Shown here: positions 57,650 to 64,000 of the stretch, piece by piece
How the letters are laid out: every line of letters starts with the position of its first letter
How positions within the stretch are numbered: the stretch's first letter is position 1
Source of the DNA: Larix kaempferi
Taxonomy: Eukaryota > Streptophyta > Pinopsida > Pinales > Pinaceae
Direction: 5' to 3'
Assembly (NCBI GenBank): GCA_027924585.1
Contig: BSBM01000372.1
Span: 32,110,001-32,174,000, forward strand
DNA length: 64,000 bases
The notes under the pieces: model-generated
Databases searched by the model: none
The model's input: the letters and a program-made list of their open reading frames with translations, nothing else
Told to the model about the DNA's origin: nothing
Position numbers and translations under genes: made by a program

Positions 57650-57795
57650 GTTAAATTGTAAGCCCTTGATTGAGGTTTTAAAATCCTCGATCGAGATTTT
57701 ACATGCATTTTTAAATACCTTGATTGAGGGTTTATGTGTGGTTAGATAGAAGCTCAATCGAGCTACGATCTCGATTAATCTTGTAGCTCAATCGA
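57650..57795. repeat. Cluster of CTCGATCGAG-type palindromes, first copy
   Basis: About six sites of the form CTCRATYGAG occur, such as CTCGATCGAGATTTTA and AGCTCAATCGAGC, often followed by TTTTAAA. A second, denser cluster lies at 60605-60800. Confidence 0.75.
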
Positions 57796-57796
57796 G

Positions 57797-57900
57797 CTTT
57801 TAAAAAATTTGATTAATTTTTTTTTCGAGTGTCCATATTTGTGTTTGGAGGCACACGAATATGAACACCCAAAAAAAAATTAATTGAAGTTTTTAAAATC
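57797..57900. repeat. Long inverted repeat, about 48-bp arms
   Basis: Left arm 57797-57844 and right arm 57853-57900 pair over nearly their whole length (shared blocks GATTAATTTTTTTTT and GTGTTCATATT), about 85% by eye, around an 8-nt loop. It immediately follows the first palindrome cluster. Confidence 0.82.
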
Positions 57901-57959
57901 TTGTATCGAGTATGTATTCTTAGCTTGTCCCCATGGGGGGTTCACTTAGTGAACTTGTT

Positions 57960-58140
57960 ACATAGCACGACCATTCACAGGATATTAAAGAATATCCCTA
58001 ATTTCACTAGATATTGGAAAATTCCTCCTAAAATTGTATTGTTGAACACCCCGTCCCAATATACCTTTCCAATTAAGAAAACCCCTAGTTTCACCAGATA
58101 TTGTAGCTGTCCATTTTTCTTAACCCATTTTTAACACCCC
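57960..58140. repeat. Second copy of the C-rich dispersed repeat
   Basis: Contains GGATATTAAAGAATATCCCT, CACTAGATATTGG and ACCTTTCCAATTAAGAAAAC, matching 59840-59950 closely and 43160-43240 more distantly. Confidence 0.7.
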
Positions 58141-59834
58141 CTTTATATCATATTATGAAGTTGTAACAAGCAGGAGCCCTAACGCATCTTAGTTTAAGCA
58201 AAATGATGCTAAATAAAATAATAGTACATAATGCTAATAATGATCCCACTAGGATTGCAGGGGAAAATGATCAATTTGTAGCATTGGATAGTGGAATACC
58301 CAACGCAATAGCAATGGGGAAGGAAAAATGTGTAAAAGGAAACCCATTCAAGTGATCAATATAACAAAGAATGTAAAAGACTCATAGTCCAATAGTTAGT
58401 GCAATGCTTAGAAAAGATGAGAATTGTAGATGTTTCACACCACAGTCTACCAATCTGCTAATTTTATATCATGTAAATACAAGTATAGCCATAGATAGAT
58501 CATGTGTTCTATAAGCTTAGTAAATTAAAGTCCATAAATTAAACTATATTTAAAATGAAATGGAGGTTTTCTATCCTCATTTTCTAATTGTATAAGAATA
58601 AGTAGATGATCATATAAGCCATTGTTTCCTACCCAATAGTTGTATATTTCAACCTCCTCCACCAATTTTTCTAGCATTAAGAATATCCATCATCTTAGAT
58701 ATGCTTGTTCTTCCATGTTAGAACACAAACTAGCATCTTAATATTTAATTCCTAAAATCAATCTTATGGACAACTAAGAGGGAGGCCATTGTCACCACGC
58801 CTAACCATTTCTGTGGCTTTAGGCTATCTCTTCTCTAGCTCAAAGGTGGAGTACCTAGGGTAGGATTACTAGAGATTAACAATGGAATACATGGTGAAAA
58901 TGAAGAGTAATTGTAGAAAAAAAAGTGTTTTGGTTTTGTAAAATATAAGGGTCATGAAGGAATTAGAGACTAGTTTTTTATACAATGGGAAATGGGGTCA
59001 ACCAAGGATTGCATGAGGATTTCTTTAAGAAGATTAGAAAGGGACAAGGTCACAATGCAAAAACCTATATGCTTTGTAGTGAATGGGATGATTTTAGAGA
59101 TCACATAAAATAAAATTTCTAGATAAAAAATAATTCAAATGGACTCAAGGAGGAAAGCTACATTGAAAGGCATGAAAAAACACACGATTTCTAGACACAA
59201 AAGATGGACCTATAATACACTTCCAATTGATAAAAATCACATAAAATATTTAAGATACAAATCCTAATCTTTCATTACCTCAATTCCATTAATAAGTTGA
59301 AGATCCATTAACCAGCCAAGCACATGAGCAACATGAAAACCCTTCAATAGAGAACTAGCATCAACGATCCTACATGTTGATTGAGTATCCCTTATCCATC
59401 AAACTCAATACCTTATTCCCTTGTCCCCTAATTTTCCCTCTTCCTCCCCTCCACCGCTTCTACATGAAATGTAATAAAATATACCCTAAATATTTGTATT
59501 TCCATATAACATAATTAATCCCCCTTGGCCCCTTAATACAAAGCAATATATTTTCTCATTTCCTTATCATAGTTTATTCCCCAATATGAATGGACGTGGT
59601 AGGATATTTCCTACCAACTGAACCCCCCATGCTTGTCCCACGAGGTATATATTCCAACTATTAACTATGTGAGTTCCCTTGTAAATTCATGTTTGAAGGT
59701 AATTACTCAAAAAACCAAAACCACACGAGTTGTATCCCTTTCTCTAACTTCGTTTGGTAAAGTGTGTCACCCCATTAATTGGTCTGGGGGTTCTCCCCGC
59801 CCATGGTTCCTTCACTCAATGAAACTATGCCTTA
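58141..59834. other. AT-rich spacer
   Basis: No gene, LTR or array recognised. Confidence 0.45.
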
Positions 59835-60140
59835 GCTCCTTCATTCATGGGATATTAAAGAATACCCCTAATTTCACTAGATATTGATAAATCCTACCAA
59901 AATCCTTTTGTTGAGCCCCCCTCCCAATACATATTTCCAATTAAAAAAATTATTTTTACGAGATATTCCCTATTTTTACTAGATACCCCTTTTTATACCC
60001 CCCAATACCTATAAACACCCCATACCCTACTCCCCTCCCCCGCAATACCTATAATATATTTACCTTATTCTTCATAATTTAAAAAACCCCCTTTATGAAA
60101 GAACGTGATATGATATTGGTCAACAAGGTGAATCCCTTGT
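59835..60140. repeat. Third copy of the C-rich dispersed repeat
   Basis: Matches the 57960 copy at its start and the 43180-43385 unit over its whole length (ACCTATAAACACCCCATACC, TATAATATATTTACCTTATT, GATATTGGTCAACAAGGTGA). Confidence 0.75.
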
Positions 60141-60604
60141 GTCCCCACCTTGGTGTTGAATCCGTGCGATCAAGATCGTCTAATTAAATTAAAATTAAAC
60201 ATAGAATTATAAGATAATCAAATATAGTAAAACATAATTTCAACAAGAAGAATGATACATGTAAGTTCTAGTAAATACCTTCGAGAGAAATAAGGTAAAG
60301 ACAACAAGACCGCCACTTCCTCTATATTTTATATGTGTAGATATGGGTTGCAGAGTAATTGGAGTTATTGATGTGACTAGAATCATGACAAATGGGAATA
60401 AGGGTCCTTTGGTTTTTGGTTCTTAATCACAAGAAAGAATTATGAAACAAAAGACCCTTTTCCACATTTTCCATGAATTCAATCACATTAATAAACACCA
60501 ATTATTCGGCTAATGCTCTCTTCTAGTCCTTGGCTGAGCTTTTATGCAATAGACATGGTGAAATAAGCCTTGTTTTGTTTGTGTTTTATAGTTATAACTG
60601 TTGG
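60141..60604. other. Spacer between C-rich repeat and palindrome cluster
   Basis: No feature recognised in about 460 bp. Confidence 0.4.
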
Positions 60605-60800
60605 AGGTGCTCGATAGAGCTTTTAAAAAAGCTCAATCGAGCTTGCTCTTAATTCCTCGATTGAGATTTTAGAGCTCAATTTAGGGTTAATAAAAACCCT
60701 CGATCGAGCTATAAAGTTGGATCGAAGGTTTTACAAACCCTCGATTGAGAGTTTTAAAATAGATCGATCGAGGGCTTAATTGAATGCTTGATCGATGTCG
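60605..60800. repeat. Cluster of CTCGATCGAG-type palindromes, second copy
   Basis: About nine sites in 190 bp, including CTCAATCGAGC, CCTCGATTGAGA, CCCTCGATCGAGC, CCCTCGATTGAGAG and GATCGATCGAGGG, again alternating with TTTTAAA or TTTTACAAACC. Confidence 0.78.
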
Positions 60801-62559
60801 TTTTACAACATTCATGCACCCCCTTCTTGCTAAAAAGTGTTACCCATCTTCATGGGAAGAACCTATGATAGATTGGCCAAGGATGTATGGGTAATGGATC
60901 CTAGTGTATTTGACGATTCCCGATCCATGCACATAGTTAGATCATCATTCTGGGGAAGGAATATTTATGGGAAAATTGAAGATTTACAGAGGTTTCGAGC
61001 TTAAAGTTAATTCATTAAAAAGTGACCAAGGTTTGAGATGTGTGGCATTGGACTAATGAATGGTAAGATGTGACTTGGGTGTATTTGCGATGGTTCCTTA
61101 GAGGCTATGGGACACTTTTCTTGACATTTTATCATTGTATCATGTCACAAGCTTCATTTCCCCCATCAGGGGACATTTTTTTCCTAGGAGGGCGATTTTT
61201 TCTTGTTGTGACTTATGTATTGAGCTTGGTGCTAATGTAAAAGTGCAAATTTGTCGCCTAAGAGTGAATTGATCCCCCTAGTGTGTTATATCATGTATAT
61301 ATTTTGTTGTATATTGGGATTAGGTGGTAATTCGCCCCCCTCACCTAGGATTGACTATTTCTATCTTGATCAATGTATTAGAGTGAGATTTAATATCCAC
61401 CATTGATCATTTTATTTTATCTTTTAATCTCAATTGTCTATCAAAAAGTTGGTTAGGGATTTTTCCACTCTCTGAGCTATACAAGAGATTGAGCCCCTCA
61501 TTTAGAAGGGACTTTTGGCTCTTGGAGAATAATATCAAATAATTTTGTGGTGCATAACTCTTGTGTCTCAGAGATTCATGGATCGATTCATGTCTTTCTA
61601 ATTTTCCCTTTCCACTAGATCTATATTCTTCTCTAGCATTGAAATTTTTTGTGGTGATCTCTAAACTTGCAGGGAAAAAAAGGAGGGTGACTTCATCATT
61701 TGGGTGATTCTATGTGAATGCAAATCATATTTCTTCTTTCCATCGATTTTCTTACTAGATCTCTCTTGTCTCTTTGCTTGTCATTTTCATTTTGAAAATT
61801 TCAAGTTAAATCTTTAGTTATTGTGAACACCTTCTAAATCGTTTGCTTGTGTATTTAGAGGTGAAAATTCACTGGGATGTTGTTGTGTGAATTTGCTTGA
61901 GGAGAGGTCGATTTCCATTTGGGACTATTGAAGACTGGATGGAACTCTTATCCATTTGTCACTCAAATTAAAATAAAAATCATTTTTTCTTTTCTTTTTA
62001 CAATACACATCACTCGTGGAGGAGATTGATTCCTCAAGGGTATTCCTTTTCGCTTGTGAGAGAACCACTATAAACACTAGAAAGCTTGTGGGATTCCATT
62101 TTCTAATTAGTTTGGCAATAAATAATTTCACCCTAGGCGTGGAGGTCAAATCTCTCTCGAGGGAGGCCAAATATCTTGGGATAATCTTCGTTTACCCTCA
62201 AGGGCATCATCTCTGGCCCTCATGATTTCATTGTGACTCCATCGCCCATTCAAAGCACTGACCTTTTCATCTACCAATTCGCCCTTTGGGGTTGGAGGTT
62301 GAATACACTTGTGGCGTGTGATGACTTGCTTGTTTTGTTTGAGTGTATGATCTATTGCTTGTGGCAAGTCAATTTTGGGTTAGGGTAGTTTGAAATTCAT
62401 GATTCATTTCTTTCTCTTGCAAATTCCATAAGATCAAACTCAAATCTTGAAGAGAAACGACTTCTAATCTATTTTCCCTAGCTCTTTCAACCTAGATCTC
62501 TATGTCTAAATTTGATATTGAGATTGATTTCCTTAAATTGGATTACATTCCTTAATCAT
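60801..62559 (+). other. Probable 3' region and LTR body of the gypsy-like element
   Basis: No coding sequence recognised. It precedes the segment matching the 5' LTR end, so part of it should be LTR, but the 5' counterpart is truncated and the start cannot be located by comparison. The opposite-strand frame at 62146-62367 has no recognisable motif. Confidence 0.4.
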
Positions 62560-62880
62560 TTTCCCAAACCTTTGACAATCCATTAAACCATATCTCAATA
62601 TCTTTCATAGATCTAAGAACCATCATCAGGGTATCTTGATCATTTAATCGTTTATCTTTCATTGTTATCTTGTATTATCAAAAAGGGGGTTTGGTCTTTT
62701 GTCCAAACTTCGAGGGTCACCTCCCATGTCTAGTCTAGTTTTCCCTAGGTGTTCTAGGAAGCTTAAAGAAAGGAGAAACCTGCTTGGAGTGACAACCAAT
62801 ATATCTTTTGGAGGTAAGATTCTTGAGGTGTCACTGTATCATATTGTTTAAGTTACTACAGAAAAAGTGCTAACACAACC
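62560..62880 (+). repeat. 3' LTR end matching 51595-51967
   Basis: The same blocks appear in the same order (ATCTAAGAACCATCATCAGG, GTTATCTTGTATTATCAAAA, GTCTAGTCTAGTTTTCCCTA, AGTGACAACCAATATATC), with an internal deletion of about 35 bp near 62838. It ends gctaaca, as the upstream copy ends gataaca. This makes a plus-strand element from about 51.6 to 62.9 kb plausible. Confidence 0.65.
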
Positions 62881-62939
62881 AAAACAATAAAAGACAAATA
62901 ACTTACCATTGAAAAATTAAACCAACAAAAAAAATTAAA

Positions 62940-64000
62940 ATTGTCCATTTTTAAAGTCACTTCTTTTTGGACCACTTTCTATGCTCACAAGATTTCTCCA
63001 TAAAAATAAACTTAATTACAATCCTCATAAAAATAAACTTAATTACAATCCTCATAACATGAGTAAAATATTTTTGCATAAATTATGATTCTTTTATTGA
63101 CAAATTCTCAAAATATCCCCTTCACATTTTAATTTTAATGTTTTTCTTCACCTTATTTGTTCTTTGTTATGCACATGTACAATATACCACACTTCTTTTA
63201 ACTTGGTTGTTGTTGCAATTCTTGAAAAAATTGGCTTATGTTTAACTTGTTGAATGTAGAACACCTTTAAGTTATCTTTTGTAGTTCTTTTTTTTTTTGA
63301 ATGTAGAACACCTTTAAGTTATCTTTTCTAGTTCTTTTTTCCAAAATTTGTTTTCAACTCAAGGTCATATATTATTAATACCTTAATCATCAATTTTTTT
63401 TTCAAGTTTTAAGTAAATTCCGTAACTTTAAAAAGAATTTAATACCTTTAACTTAATACTCCAAAAATCATAACTCTCATCTAAATTTAAAGGTTTGAAA
63501 CAGTCCTTTTAATCTTAACTCTCACTTAAACTTAAATTGAAAATGTTTGAAAGTAACTAAAGTTAAAGTTGTTAATGGCAATGTGATTATTACTCCAACT
63601 TTGAATGTTTATTTCTTTAATAAAATTTGTCCAACTATTCGGATTACAAATATATCTTCTACATATCTATTTAGGATGATCAATGTCAATCCTCTGATAA
63701 CAGTAAAAATGGTAAAGACAAGATTCAATAAAAATAATACATATACTATATATATGTTATTGCTAACAAAAATGAAGATGCATGATTCACTGTCTTTCTT
63801 ATTATAAAAAATGTATGAGATTTTAAACTAATTTATATAACTTAGATGCATAATAAATATGCACAAGTATCACAAAAACAGAACTCCCAAATAGCTGCTT
63901 GCAGATGCAATCTGTGCCTTCAATTCTTTGGTAGATTGAAACCCTACGCAGAGTAATGTAGAAAACGTACTCACAGTAATGCAGTATAATTCAGTGTTGT
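62940..64000 (-). repeat. Second copy of the 35.9-36.7 kb LTR-and-leader repeat
   Basis: The leader part (62980-63690) and the start of the LTR part (63850-64000) follow the order of 35940-36710 in the same orientation. It carries a local duplication of TGAATGTAGAACACCTTTAA at 63251-63320. The primer-binding site is eroded here (ctgataacag near 63700). It runs off the window end. Confidence 0.7.

Overview
The window looks like intergenic DNA from a large, old, repeat-packed plant nuclear genome. Evidence for a plant is direct: Ty1/copia and Ty3/gypsy gag-pol remnants of plant type, primer-binding sites matching plant initiator-tRNA(Met) primers, a tRNA-derived SINE and a TRIM. The style of decay (nested, diverged LTR elements, AT-rich spacers, no intact host gene over 64 kb) suggests a gymnosperm, but that is inference; no host gene or rRNA is present to settle it. 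I found no convincing cellular protein gene; one weak spliced-exon candidate is listed.

Layout. 1-2.5 kb: a broken retroelement-type ORF (minus) with an array of palindromic GC-rich units just upstream of it, then a SINE. 3.85-4.2 kb: a complete 331-bp TRIM. 4.45-6.15 kb: two related copia LTRs facing each other in inverted orientation around a minus-strand gag. 6.3-26.8 kb: one large minus-strand gypsy element (gag 22.2-20.5 kb, RT/RNase H/integrase 11.6-8.8 kb, an extra RNase H at 8.6-8.3 kb) into which two further elements have landed: a plus-strand non-autonomous LTR element (about 12.17-20.46 kb) and a small minus-strand LTR element carrying only a coiled-coil ORF (24.35-26.74 kb). 28.9-33.9 kb: two copia remnants separated by a 1-kb polypurine tract bounded by hairpins. 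39.1-43.06 kb: a nearly intact non-autonomous copia-derived element with a perfect 5-bp target duplication and a 522-codon ORF interrupted by two stops. 45.9-51.6 kb: a minus-strand copia element with two solo LTRs nested in its RNase H and RT. 51.6-62.9 kb: a plus-strand gypsy-like element with gag, UTR repeats and a matching downstream LTR segment. 36 kb and 63 kb carry two copies of another LTR family.

The most striking object is inside the plus-strand element at 12.2-20.5 kb. Between its protease ORF and its 3' LTR lies an array of about 16 stem-loops (17481-18305), one every 50 bp or so. The loops share a motif (GACTCRTTAAAA-like), while the stems differ in sequence from unit to unit and yet remain complementary. 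That is the pattern expected if RNA (or cruciform DNA) structure is being kept. The same element has an in-frame amber between its zinc-knuckle ORF and its protease ORF, a duplicated non-canonical zinc knuckle, palindromic repeats in its leader and hairpins in its LTR. I regard this element as the best candidate for an undescribed system in the window.
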